This document shows, one piece after another, positions 43,866 through 52,496 of a stretch of DNA of 64,000 nt. Position 1 is the first letter of the stretch. Each line of letters opens with the position of its first letter. The position numbers were made by a program, and so were the translations under genes. The stretch spans positions 1,922,001 through 1,986,000 of the forward strand of contig NZ_JBBNAC010000001.1 in the NCBI RefSeq assembly GCF_037996825.1, read 5' to 3'. The DNA is from Bdellovibrio sp. BCCA. Its GTDB lineage: Bacteria; Bdellovibrionota; Bdellovibrionia; Bdellovibrionales; Bdellovibrionaceae. Below the pieces are notes generated by a model, which ran no database searches, was not told the origin of the DNA, and saw only the letters and a program-made list of their open reading frames with translations.

Positions 43866-45065
43866 TTAACGCAAACTTCGCACGTTGTTTCGTGCGGCAT
43901 GTGCATGATGCTTTACGTGATGATTTTCTTCATATTCTGCGAGAATCTGTTCGATCTGCGGTCGTTCTTTCATCCCGTCAGCAAAACCGATTTCAATAAG
44001 CTGTTTGCAGTATGTCGGAGTAAACAGCAGGTAACTCAACATCTCGCTTGATTCCTCTAAAGATCCCGGACCGCGCAAGAGATAGCGAATCATGCGAGGA
44101 AGCTCGCCACTTTTTTTGGCGGCAATTTCTGAAAAATCTACGGAAGGTGAAATCCAAAGGCTTTTGACTTCACGCAAAGCCACGCGCTTTCTTTCTTGCG
44201 GAGTTAATAAAGAATAACTCTGGTTGATTTGTTCAATCCTTTGAATATCAGATTCAAGCCCATCCATCATCACGGCGTTCATCAAGACGTTGGCTACTTT
44301 CGACACCGTCGGAACTTCTCCGGACTCACGATGATGATATGTGAACGACGTATCTTGTTTTCGTCGCACACCGATCGCAATAAGATGATCTGCACCCATG
44401 TAAATCGCAGGTCCACAGGGAGATTGGTTGCGAATGCACCCATCGCCAAAATAGCGTTCGCCGATTTTTATCGGCGGAAATAAAAGCGGAATCGCTGAAG
44501 AAGCCATGATGTGTTCAACACCCAAAACCGCGCGCTCACTGCGATGCATACCTCGCTCCCAGGGTTCAATATCTGGAGCTCCCTGAAAAAAGGTCACCGT
44601 GGAAATGCTGTCGTAATCCAAAGCGGAAATGCCGACGGATCTTAGATGTCCTTGTTTGATCTTTTTCTCTATTTCCGGGAAGTGACATTTTTCAGAGAGG
44701 AAGCTATGCAATGGATGCGTGCTCAGCAAAGATCTTAAGGCCTGATCTTTTCTAAATCCACCCAACGAAATTTCCGTCATCCATTGCAAGCCTCCACGAG
44801 ATAGCGCCATGAGATCTGCATAGAAAACCTGATCACTGTCGATGTGACTCCACAGACCTGTGAGTTCCTTGGAGCTTTCAACAAAATTTCCGGGATGAGC
44901 AACTAAAAGACCCACATTGATGGCACCGGCGCTGACGCCGGTATAAATCTTAAACGGATCTGGTATTTTAAGTTTGCTTGCGATATGCGAAAGAGCAGCC
45001 AGAACTCCTGCCTGATAAGCTCCCCGCGCACCACCGCCTGAAAGAACGAGTCCGAGTTGGGACAT
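43866..45065 (-). CDS. Patatin-like phospholipase
   Basis: 399 residues. The ATG at 45065 has AAGGAG upstream. The oxyanion GGGARGAYQAG, nucleophile elbow YTGVSAGAINVG and the D-G of YFGDGCIRNQS (where D-G-G is usual) define the patatin fold, a Ser-Asp dyad lipase. RssA-like relatives hydrolyse phospholipids. The middle of the protein has long helices with no known domain. No signal peptide is visible, so it may be cytoplasmic or exported by another route. It may help break down prey membrane. The D-G-C variant does not remove the catalytic Asp. Confidence 0.87.
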   Translation of the reverse strand: MSQLGLVLSGGGARGAYQAGVLAALSHIASKLKIPDPFKIYTGVSAGAINVGLLVAHPGNFVESSKELTGLWSHIDSDQVFYADLMALSRGGLQWMTEISLGGFRKDQALRSLLSTHPLHSFLSEKCHFPEIEKKIKQGHLRSVGISALDYDSISTVTFFQGAPDIEPWERGMHRSERAVLGVEHIMASSAIPLLFPPIKIGERYFGDGCIRNQSPCGPAIYMGADHLIAIGVRRKQDTSFTYHHRESGEVPTVSKVANVLMNAVMMDGLESDIQRIEQINQSYSLLTPQERKRVALREVKSLWISPSVDFSEIAAKKSGELPRMIRYLLRGPGSLEESSEMLSYLLFTPTYCKQLIEIGFADGMKERPQIEQILAEYEENHHVKHHAHAARNNVRSLR

Positions 45066-45119
45066 AGTGTGCTCCTTCAAACTTTTATTTTAAGCGTGTC
45101 TGAAGGGAAAGAAAACTTG

Positions 45120-47333
45120 TTACTTGGCTTTAGAGACAATCCACACAAGATCATTTTCAAGCAGCGTAAAGCTTGCCCTTGGTCCAAGAATTCTTTCAGC
45201 ACCGCGCTCTACACCGACCACCATACCGTGATATTTTTCACGGATGCCGCTCTCACGAATGGTTTTTTCTTTGTAGGATGACGTGTCGGTCACTACAAAG
45301 GAACTCAGCTTATAGTCCTCTTGGCCTTCGCGGTCGATAGCGTGATGATTTTTTTCATCTTCAAGAACCGTGTGGAACTTTTGCAGTTCTTCTTCACTGC
45401 CGAAACAAATCAATTTGTCATACGGCCACAAGACAAATTCTCCATCCGGAGCAAAGTATCTGTGCGAGCCGCGGAAGACCGCTGCCACTGTCACGCCGTA
45501 AGTTTCTTTAAACGATTGCTCGCGCAAAGTTTTTCCAACTAAAGATGAATCCGGGGAGACTTCATAATTTCCAAGACTTGTTTCCCACGGAAGAATATTT
45601 TTTGCGACATCAGAACTGATAAGCTCTTTACGTTCTTTTTCAGTTAAGTTCTTTAAGAAATTTTTCTCAATAAACTGATACAGGCGGCGCACCCACAAAG
45701 GACCGACGACAATCAAGACCACCAAAACTCCGGCCGTCAATCCTGAAGCCATTTTCAAAGTCACGAATTGCGCAAGGATGGCTCCCAACAAGACCAACCC
45801 CAAAACAATACGCCCGATGAAAATTCCAAATTGCAAGCCACGGAGTTTTTGCAACTCTTCAAACTCTCGCTGGGCTTTCAATGATGGGCCTCCCATCACA
45901 ATTCCCCAGAAGAACGGAGCAGAGATCGCAAGACAGATGAACAACGACACAGCTCCCGCCCATGGACTTTCTTGCAAGTAACTTTGCACTTCTTGATTAA
46001 GCAACGTTTTGTAAGCACTGATAATCGCAATCACGATCACCGTGTTGAGAAGAATTTTTACGCCGTAGGTTTTCATAATCAAAGAACCCACGCCATTTTT
46101 TCCTTCTTGAGAGAAAGAACTTTGATAGCGATCCAAGGATCTTTGCACGCCTGCAGGAAGCTTGCTGTCCACCCAACGATAGAGCGGCTCAGAGATTTTA
46201 ATCAGATACGGAGTCGTAAATGTCGTCACCGCAGAAACGGCAATCGCCAAAGGATAAAGGAAATCGCTTGTCACCTTCAACGTCACCCCCAAAGAGGCGA
46301 TGATGAAAGAGAACTCTCCGATTTGCGCAAGACTCATCCCGGCTTGAAAAGCTTTCTTGCGCGTTTGTCCCGAAAGAAGAGCGCCCAAGAAGGAGCAAAT
46401 AAATTTCCCGACAATCGTGACCAATGTCACCAGAATCACAAGATCCCAGCGCTCAATCAAAACTTTCGGGTCAATCATCATACCGACAGAGACAAAGAAC
46501 ACGGCCGCAAAAAGATTTTTTACCGGTTGAAGGACATGTTCCATCTTATGACCTTCGGGAGTTTCGGCAAGAAGCGAACCCATTACGAACGCGCCCAACG
46601 CTGGGGAAAATCCTACACCCGCTGCGATCATCACCATCATAAAACACAAACCGATGGAGACCAGAAGCATGGTTTCATCTTCTAAAAGATCACGAATTTT
46701 ACGAAGAAAAATCGGGATCAGGAAAATACCGACGACAAACCACAAGGCGATATAGAATAATAATCTTAAAGCGGAGAAGGCCAAATCCGCTCCCGAAATA
46801 GCTTCACTTCCCGATACGGCTGTTAACAAGACCAAAAGCAGGATCGCAAGAATGTCTTCAACAATAAGGATACCGAAAACCAATTCGACATACTTTTGCC
46901 CGCGCAGTCCTAATTCTTGAAACGCACGCACAATAATCGTGGTGGACGACATGGAAAGAATCGCACCAAAGAACAAGCTATCGATATTGTTCCAACCAAA
47001 CATGCGGCCTACAACAAAACCAAAGCCCATCATCGCGACGACTTCGAAAATCGCCGTAAAACCTGCAGAGCCGCCCACTTTAAATAATTTTTTAAAGCTA
47101 AACTCAAGACCCAAGCTAAATAACAAAAAGATCACGCCGATCTCGGACCAGACCTTAATGCTTTCGTTGTCGGTCACGGTAGGAAAAAACGGAACGTGCG
47201 GACTTACTAAAAGACCCGCAATCAAATAACCAAGTACCTGAGGTTGTCCGAGTTTTTTAAAGAGCAGCGTCGAGAGCGCTGCGATCATCAAAATAAAGCC
47301 AAGATCCGTAATCAAATGAGGTAGATGATGCAT
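45120..47333 (-). CDS. CPA2-family cation:proton antiporter with two RCK_C domains
   Basis: 737 residues. Twelve to thirteen hydrophobic helices include the CPA2 marks LGQPQVLGYLIAGLLVSP, SMSSTTIIVRAFQELGL, FGILIVEDILAILLLVLL and GMSLAQIGEFSFIIASLGV (KefB/KefC type). After the membrane part come two TrkA-C/RCK_C domains (about 590-665, SSLVGKTLREQSFKETYGVTV, and about 675-737, KTIRESGIREKYHGMVVGV). No Rossmann-type TrkA-N domain lies between, so NAD binding is not expected. It exchanges K+ or Na+ for protons. It sits in a same-strand run with miaB and the DUF151 gene. Confidence 0.85.
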   Translation of the reverse strand: MHHLPHLITDLGFILMIAALSTLLFKKLGQPQVLGYLIAGLLVSPHVPFFPTVTDNESIKVWSEIGVIFLLFSLGLEFSFKKLFKVGGSAGFTAIFEVVAMMGFGFVVGRMFGWNNIDSLFFGAILSMSSTTIIVRAFQELGLRGQKYVELVFGILIVEDILAILLLVLLTAVSGSEAISGADLAFSALRLLFYIALWFVVGIFLIPIFLRKIRDLLEDETMLLVSIGLCFMMVMIAAGVGFSPALGAFVMGSLLAETPEGHKMEHVLQPVKNLFAAVFFVSVGMMIDPKVLIERWDLVILVTLVTIVGKFICSFLGALLSGQTRKKAFQAGMSLAQIGEFSFIIASLGVTLKVTSDFLYPLAIAVSAVTTFTTPYLIKISEPLYRWVDSKLPAGVQRSLDRYQSSFSQEGKNGVGSLIMKTYGVKILLNTVIVIAIISAYKTLLNQEVQSYLQESPWAGAVSLFICLAISAPFFWGIVMGGPSLKAQREFEELQKLRGLQFGIFIGRIVLGLVLLGAILAQFVTLKMASGLTAGVLVVLIVVGPLWVRRLYQFIEKNFLKNLTEKERKELISSDVAKNILPWETSLGNYEVSPDSSLVGKTLREQSFKETYGVTVAAVFRGSHRYFAPDGEFVLWPYDKLICFGSEEELQKFHTVLEDEKNHHAIDREGQEDYKLSSFVVTDTSSYKEKTIRESGIREKYHGMVVGVERGAERILGPRASFTLLENDLVWIVSKAK

Positions 47334-47351
47334 GCCCCATATTTACAAAAA

Positions 47352-47909
47352 CTAATTCAGATAGCCAGACCCTTTGTCTAACAAACCTATATTTTGCAGT
47401 TTTTGTGCACCGCTCTCGACTTCCGCACTCATGATGCGCGAGCGACCGATGAAATTCTTTGTCGCAAAAAGAGGCACATTCAAATAAAGACACAAAGACA
47501 TCGCTTCATCAGCGCGAAGTTTCATGGAACTCATTTGTGGATGTCCACTCATGTAAAGACGCAAATACTGATGCGACCCTCGGATTTCAACAAAGACCGC
47601 TTGTTTAATTTCGATGCCTAAGGATTCCATCAACTGAGACGTGAACTTATGCGGAGACGATTGCAAAATCGATTTATTCGATTGCGACAACGCGACACCA
47701 GCATCAATCGGAGTCACCGCCACAGGCAATGTGTATTGATGAGCTTCGTCTTTTAAAAGTAAAAACGGGCGTGACACATCTGTTGTCACGGACAAACCAT
47801 AAGGGAAAAGTTGCACCAAATCACTTTGATGAAAAGTTTCCTCTTCCTGCGACTGCTGTGCAAAGATGATCTGAGATTTAAGGTTATTTAAATCCAAAAT
47901 ATCTTTCAT
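47352..47909 (-). CDS. DUF151 bifunctional-nuclease-like protein
   Basis: 185 residues. The C-terminal ~125 residues fit the bifunctional nuclease fold seen in DUF151: LPVAVTPIDAGVALSQS, HKFTSQLMESLGIEIKQAVFVEI, QYLRLYMSG, LRADEAMSLCLYLNVPLFATKNFI. Related proteins cut DNA and RNA in some plants and bacteria, and many bacterial members are uncharacterised. The first 60 residues are extra. It is three bases after miaB and 18 bases before the antiporter gene on the same strand, an apparent operon. Confidence 0.8.
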   Translation of the reverse strand: MKDILDLNNLKSQIIFAQQSQEEETFHQSDLVQLFPYGLSVTTDVSRPFLLLKDEAHQYTLPVAVTPIDAGVALSQSNKSILQSSPHKFTSQLMESLGIEIKQAVFVEIRGSHQYLRLYMSGHPQMSSMKLRADEAMSLCLYLNVPLFATKNFIGRSRIMSAEVESGAQKLQNIGLLDKGSGYLN

Positions 47910-47912
47910 GAT

Positions 47913-49274
47913 TTAAATCAATTCTCCTCTGAATACCGCCGGGAACGCTTTTGTGATTTTCACGTCCACTGTTTTACCAATCAAGTCAGGTGAACCCAAG
48001 AAGTGCACAAGTTTGTTTCCTGTACTGCGACCTTGGATCTTGCCGTGTTCGCGGTCTACTTGCTCAACCAAGACTTTCATCGTTTGACCTTCGTAGCGTT
48101 TTACCAACTCAAAAGCCATCTTGTCGTGAGCATCAAACAGACGATTCAAACGATCTGTTTTAACGTCTTCATCCACTTGCTCCTCAAACTTCGCCGCCTT
48201 CGTGAAAGGACGCGGAGAGTATTTAAATGCGAAGATCGTTTCAAAGCCCACTTGTTCAACCATCGTCACTGTGTCTTGAAATTCTTCTTCAGTTTCACCA
48301 GGGAAACCCACGATGATATCTGTTGAGAAAACCACATTCGGAATGGTCTTCTTAAGCATCGCGATTTTTTCCAAGTAGTGCTCACGCGTGTAATTGCGGT
48401 TCATGCGATCGAGGATGCGCGAGTTTCCGCTTTGGAATGGAAGATGGATGTACTCCATCACCTTGTCCTGGTGAGCCGCCATTGTGTCAGCAAGCTTCTG
48501 ATTGAAATCTTTTGGATGAGACGTCGTATAACGAATTCTTTCGATATCCGTTTCCGTTGCAACTTTCGCAAGAAGATCCGCGAAGTCCAAACCTTCTTCG
48601 GCTTTGTAGGAATTCACGTTTTGGCCCAACAAAGTGACTTCCTTCACTCCGCGTTTCACGAGATGACGGATGTCCGTAAGGATGTGCTGAAGAGGACGAG
48701 ATTTTTCACGACCGCGAGTGTAAGGAACTACACAGAACGTACAGAAATTATCACAACCTTTTGTGATGTTTACGAATGTCGCCACACCTGGATTTCTCAC
48801 CATCGTTTCGATGTGATAAGGCGCACGGTGTTCGAATTTCGCGTTGATCAAACGCCTTTCACCTTCAAAAGATTTCGCCACCAAGTTTGGCAAATTGTCG
48901 ATTTGATCTGTTCCGAAAACGAAATCGATCATCGGTTGATTTTTGATCAGGTTTTCTTTTTCTTGCTGACCAACACAACCGCCGACGCCGATTTTAAGTC
49001 CCGGATTTTTCTCTTTCATTTTTCTGAAAGTGCCGACCTCGGAATAAACTTTATGCACAGGTTTTTCGCGCACACTGCAAGAGTTGATGATGATCAAAGA
49101 CGCGTCTTCAGGCTTGTCCACGGGAGTGAAGTTTTGCATCTCCAAAAGAGAATACATTCTCTCCGTGTCATTCACGTTCATTTGGCATCCGTACGTGGAA
49201 ATGTACACACCACGGCCTTGTCCGACATCGTGATTTTGATTAAGGCTTTCAGGGTTTTGCGTTGTGTTTTCCAC
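47913..49274 (-). CDS. miaB: tRNA-2-methylthio-N6-isopentenyladenosine synthase MiaB
   Basis: 453 residues. The N-terminal iron-sulfur cysteines are in STYGCQMN, INSCSVRE and GGCVGQQ. The radical-SAM C-x3-C-x2-C is in KGCDNFCTFC with VVPYTRGRE after it, and a C-terminal TRAM domain covers the last ~65 residues. It adds the methylthio group at A37 of tRNAs reading UNN codons. The first 20 residues are extra relative to E. coli MiaB. It heads a run of close same-strand genes toward guaB-guaA. Confidence 0.95.
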   Translation of the reverse strand: MENTTQNPESLNQNHDVGQGRGVYISTYGCQMNVNDTERMYSLLEMQNFTPVDKPEDASLIIINSCSVREKPVHKVYSEVGTFRKMKEKNPGLKIGVGGCVGQQEKENLIKNQPMIDFVFGTDQIDNLPNLVAKSFEGERRLINAKFEHRAPYHIETMVRNPGVATFVNITKGCDNFCTFCVVPYTRGREKSRPLQHILTDIRHLVKRGVKEVTLLGQNVNSYKAEEGLDFADLLAKVATETDIERIRYTTSHPKDFNQKLADTMAAHQDKVMEYIHLPFQSGNSRILDRMNRNYTREHYLEKIAMLKKTIPNVVFSTDIIVGFPGETEEEFQDTVTMVEQVGFETIFAFKYSPRPFTKAAKFEEQVDEDVKTDRLNRLFDAHDKMAFELVKRYEGQTMKVLVEQVDREHGKIQGRSTGNKLVHFLGSPDLIGKTVDVKITKAFPAVFRGELI

Positions 49275-49337
49275 GGACTCTTACCTCTTGTGTCATTAAA
49301 GAAAGTGAGTTATAGAGGAGGCTTCGAAAAATGTCAA

Positions 49338-49397
49338 AAAAATGCCAGAAAGGCATTTTTCGCGTAGCCCCCGAAGGGGGTGGAGGGCAGGAGCCCG
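49338..49397. repeat. Structured intergenic repeat, copy 2
   Basis: Copy of the 60-base core at 2373-2432, in the gap between miaB and the gene at 49434. Three hairpins: AAAAATGCC/GGCATTTTT (49338-49360), CCCCC/GGGGG (49368-49380) and GGGC/GCCC (49385-49396). Compared with copy 1, an A-T pair in the first stem has become G-C on both arms and the second stem has one more pair, while the third hairpin is identical. The outer inverted repeat of copy 1 is absent. Confidence 0.75.
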
Positions 49398-49433
49398 TAA
49401 CAAAACGGCATTATGCTATATGGAGGCATTCCG

Positions 49434-50069
49434 ATGAACCCTCGCCTTAAAAGCTCAAAAAAATGGACTGCATTCCCTAAAGAATACTCAGATCAGATTC
49501 AGGCCGTTTTTAAAGAAAATTTCGCGCAATATCTTGAAGAAGGTGAACTTATCATCGAAGGCCGTATCTACACCGAAGAAATTATGCTTCGCGTCGGATA
49601 CCTAGAAAAAGGCCGTCTTGCGCAAGCCAACTTCGAAGTTTCCATGAATTATTCTCAAGATGACGCCGACGCCGTTAAAAGAATCCACAACTGCGTAGAC
49701 GCAGCCGCCAGCATGATGATGGAGTACTTTGAAAACGACGGCGAAGTCGACTTCCCGTACACATGGAAAGAATATCCATTCCAAGGCAAAAAACTTTATC
49801 TTCAATTCTCGACGGAAAATTCTTCTTTAGAAGCTCAAGCCAATAAGCTTTTGGGCGTCGATGATGAATCTCTTTATCACGATGAAGATGAATCCGATGA
49901 AGACGCGCTTTCTCGCGCAGAACAAAGCGAAGAACTTTCTCCTCCCCGCGATGAAGATGAAGATTTTTCTTCTGAAGAAGACGAGGAAGATGAAGAGTCC
50001 GACAGCGAAGATCGCGGCCCCCGCATGTTCAGTGGTAAAAAATCAAAAAAGAAAGACGATCTTCACTAG
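49434..50069 (+). CDS. Protein with highly acidic C-terminal tail, unknown
   Basis: 211 residues from the ATG at 49434, chosen because TGGAGG is eight bases before it. The earlier ATG at 49413 has no ribosome site. A compact N-terminal domain (about 1-130, FKENFAQYLEEGELIIEGRIYTEEIMLRVGYLE) is followed by a ~70-residue run of Asp, Glu and Ser and a basic SGKKSKKKDD end. The acid tail recalls nucleoplasmin-like or DNA-mimic proteins, which is only an analogy. It is convergent with and overlaps the YiiX-type gene by four bases. Confidence 0.65.
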   Translation: MNPRLKSSKKWTAFPKEYSDQIQAVFKENFAQYLEEGELIIEGRIYTEEIMLRVGYLEKGRLAQANFEVSMNYSQDDADAVKRIHNCVDAAASMMMEYFENDGEVDFPYTWKEYPFQGKKLYLQFSTENSSLEAQANKLLGVDDESLYHDEDESDEDALSRAEQSEELSPPRDEDEDFSSEEDEEDEESDSEDRGPRMFSGKKSKKKDDLH

Positions 50070-51640
50070 AAGACTTTTCCGCAAGAGCCTACACCTGTTG
50101 TGGCCATGACTTTCTCTTCAAATTTAGAGAGTTCAGCCACCATCAGCTTGCCTTGGGCTTTTGCCATTTTACGAAGCTGCATAGGGCCTACGGGCTTTCC
50201 CAGCTTTTCCAAAGCTTCAACTTGTACCTGCAGGGCCGCTCTTAATTTCGGTGTCATCACGTCATTAAGAAATACAAAGAAAGCCATTTGTTTTACATTA
50301 ATCGCATCGGGAATTTGATCAATCATACCGACTTTACCTGCAAATTCTTTCGGAAGAATTCCAGACGCCGCCATCTTTTTAAGAGCTTCTTTGTCGATGG
50401 GTTTTGAAGAGATTAAATTTAAAACTTCAGCGACGCGTTTTAACGTTTCTCGATTGTTTGCGACCTCACTTAAAAAAGCATCCACGATCGCCATTTCAAT
50501 ACGGTCTTGCGAAAGTTTAGAAACATCAATGCGAGCGCCAACAAGTTTAAATTCAGAATTAAGTTCCAGATCTCCTGGAGCCGGCACCTTATTCGTATTC
50601 ATATTAAGAACCTTTAAAAGTTCTTCGCGACTTTTTGAAATCGGACTCCAAACCGATTGAGTGTAAGGATTTTGTGGCCCGGAAAAACCGCCACGCAAAT
50701 ACAATTCATAAGAAACGGCAGAGCAGAACATCCCACGCTCATTCACATTTCCCGGAGTCATCGAGAAGTCATATTTGTAAGCCGCTTTGTTAAAGGGATC
50801 TCCACCTGTCCGCTCGTACATTTCTTTAATCATGTTTTCCGCACCGGCTTCGACTTTCCCTTGCACGGAATTATCGGAGCCTTGATAGCGATAAATATAC
50901 ATACGTGTCTTAGAACCTTCGATATAGTCTTTCGCCATCTTACGAAGCTTCACTCCGTCTTCAACATCCGCTTCTGGTGACAGCAACTCGCCTTGGCCGT
51001 CGATATAAACCGGCGTCGAGTGCGAATAGATATGCGGATGATCCATAGTTAAGGCAATAAAACTAGATGACCCAAAGCCCGTCGCCTTAGAAAGAACCAC
51101 GTCTCCCGTTTGCACTTGGAAATTCCTTAAAGAAGCAAGTTTCGCCGAACTCGTCGCCTTACCTGCAAGACTTATTTCAGAAGGGAAATTTGCAAACTTT
51201 TTACTTCCGGCATAAAGACTTTCTTCAGCCAGCATCTGCATAAGGAATAATGAATCCTGACGAGATTTCATCCCCATGGATTTTTGCGTACGAAGTTCTT
51301 GGCGTAATTCCAAAAGCAAAACACCGAGGTTACGGTAGTCTTCCGCCGTTACAAGTTTTGCGGACTCCACCACCGTTTTGATACTTTTAAAAACATGCTG
51401 CTCATTTTTTGCTTGAGAAAGAGCCACCATTAAAGGCTCGCGCAATTCTTGAACACTCAAGCCACTGGATTTTCCATGCATCAAAAGCTTCGTCCAAGAA
51501 TCGATCCCGATGTTTTCAAGCCCGTGAAGGTTGGCTCCTTGTGTCTCGCTTTGAGGCAGACGAACCGTCGACGCGTAGACTGGCACCGTCAGTGTTAAAG
51601 CCATCAACACAGAAAACGATTTTACAAGGGGTTTAGACAT
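50066..51640 (-). CDS. Secreted YiiX-type (permuted NlpC/P60) papain-fold protein
   Basis: 524 residues. The ATG at 51640 follows GGAGG and starts a signal peptide ending at VYA. The central third matches the permuted NlpC/P60 (YiiX/DUF830) fold: VQTGDVVLSKATG, the histidine in YSHSTPVYID, and a late cysteine in MFCSAVSYELY. Some such enzymes cut cell-wall amides or lipid links. The N-terminal ~130 and C-terminal ~200 residues are helical and unrecognised, so it is larger than the family norm. The export signal suggests action on prey or own wall. Confidence 0.7.
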   Translation of the reverse strand: MSKPLVKSFSVLMALTLTVPVYASTVRLPQSETQGANLHGLENIGIDSWTKLLMHGKSSGLSVQELREPLMVALSQAKNEQHVFKSIKTVVESAKLVTAEDYRNLGVLLLELRQELRTQKSMGMKSRQDSLFLMQMLAEESLYAGSKKFANFPSEISLAGKATSSAKLASLRNFQVQTGDVVLSKATGFGSSSFIALTMDHPHIYSHSTPVYIDGQGELLSPEADVEDGVKLRKMAKDYIEGSKTRMYIYRYQGSDNSVQGKVEAGAENMIKEMYERTGGDPFNKAAYKYDFSMTPGNVNERGMFCSAVSYELYLRGGFSGPQNPYTQSVWSPISKSREELLKVLNMNTNKVPAPGDLELNSEFKLVGARIDVSKLSQDRIEMAIVDAFLSEVANNRETLKRVAEVLNLISSKPIDKEALKKMAASGILPKEFAGKVGMIDQIPDAINVKQMAFFVFLNDVMTPKLRAALQVQVEALEKLGKPVGPMQLRKMAKAQGKLMVAELSKFEEKVMATTGVGSCGKVF

Positions 51641-51724
51641 AAAGAACCTCCATGGAAAATGAAGATTCAAGCTGTGCGCCAAGCTACCTTAGCTTGCGCC
51701 CTGTGCGCCCAGCGCAAAAAAGAA

Positions 51725-51751
51725 GCCCGCAACCTGTAAAGGACTGCGGGC
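51725..51751 (-). terminator. Terminator of the HNH nuclease gene
   Basis: Minus strand: GCCCGCA and TGCGGGC pair around a 13-base loop, and a T-rich tract (TTCTTTTTTG) follows. It is 36 bases after the stop of the gene ending at 51787. Confidence 0.75.
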
Positions 51752-51786
51752 CAACCCCCTCGAAGAGAGATTTTAAATTTTAAGAA

Positions 51787-52266
51787 TTAAAGAGCTCTTG
51801 CGCGAGCTTCGATTTCTGGAACTTCATCAAGGTGATTTTTAGCTTCCATGATGAGTTGGATGGCGTCTTTTTGAAGAAGACGGCCTGCTGCCATTTTCTC
51901 GCAAAGAAGAGCTTCCAATTGATCTGTGATCTGATACACGCTCTCGTGCTGTGGCCACAAGTTTTTCACGTCGTTAGCTCCACCCATGCAAAGTGGGATG
52001 TAGTGATCGATCTTGAAAGCTTGGCGTTTCATAGAGCGAGTTCTGTAACCGATTTGATCGTACTTTTGGAAGATGCCTGCTTTTGTTGATGAAGACACAT
52101 CACGTTCGCAGTATTTTATTTTTTCAGGATATCTATAAGAATCAGGATGAGAGCAAAGAACACCAGGAGTCAAAGCTGCATCCGGTCCCTTTGGAAAATT
52201 CTCACCAGCGTGAGAAAGAGTTGAACACAACAACACCGTTACGAAAAGAGCAGCGCCCTTAAACAT
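51787..52266 (-). CDS. Secreted HNH-type nuclease
   Basis: 159 residues with a signal peptide ending at SHA (residue 20). The HNH/beta-beta-alpha-metal site reads F-K-I-D87-H88-Y-I-P-L...GGANDVKN102-L-W-P-Q-H, the usual D-H...N...H layout. Four cysteines (VLCSH, KYCER, PLCMGG, LLCEKM) probably form disulfides. HNH enzymes cut DNA, and with a signal peptide this one would do so in the periplasm or outside, a plausible means to digest prey DNA. It has a long 5' gap and its own terminator, so it is transcribed alone. Confidence 0.8.
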   Translation of the reverse strand: MFKGAALFVTVLLCSTLSHAGENFPKGPDAALTPGVLCSHPDSYRYPEKIKYCERDVSSSTKAGIFQKYDQIGYRTRSMKRQAFKIDHYIPLCMGGANDVKNLWPQHESVYQITDQLEALLCEKMAAGRLLQKDAIQLIMEAKNHLDEVPEIEARARAL

Positions 52267-52282
52267 TTCCCCTCCAAATAGA

Positions 52283-52326
52283 CTGCCATTACGGTGGCAG
52301 GTAGAAACGTCAGACCAATCTCTGAC
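52283..52326 (-). other. Two hairpins in the leader of the HNH nuclease gene
   Basis: CTGCCA/TGGCAG (52283-52300) and GTCAGA/TCTGAC (52309-52326) lie just upstream of the HNH gene start. They are short and may be coincidence, but the 230-base gap here is longer than most in the window and has no gene. Confidence 0.3.
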
Positions 52327-52437
52327 TTATACTTGAGTAACTGCGGTTAGTCCTACCGATCAGATTTCTCATTTGCAATGAAAAATGTACGCGATCCAAC
52401 GAATAACGCAGGGGGTTTAAGTCGCCAAAGGCATAAA

Positions 52438-52470
52438 AAAACCCTCTTAAGTTTATTTTAAGAGGGTTTT
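52438..52470 (-). terminator. Strong terminator of the histone-H1-like gene
   Basis: Thirteen perfect pairs (CCCTCTTAA and TTAAGAGGG extended by A/T) around GTTTATT, with a T-run on the minus strand. It is 26 bases after the stop of the gene ending at 52497. Confidence 0.9.
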
Positions 52471-52496
52471 GGAAAGATCATTCTTATATTTAAAGA

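Noticed and set aside
43811-43906. Extension of the gamma carbonic anhydrase gene to 43906
   Set aside because: The extra 32 residues are Cys-rich, unrelated to the hexapeptide fold, and overlap the patatin gene. The ATG at 43810 has a ribosome site.
48378-49367. A 329-codon open frame antisense to miaB
   Set aside because: It lies opposite a clear miaB, and its product is low-complexity His/Arg/Phe-rich without a family motif.
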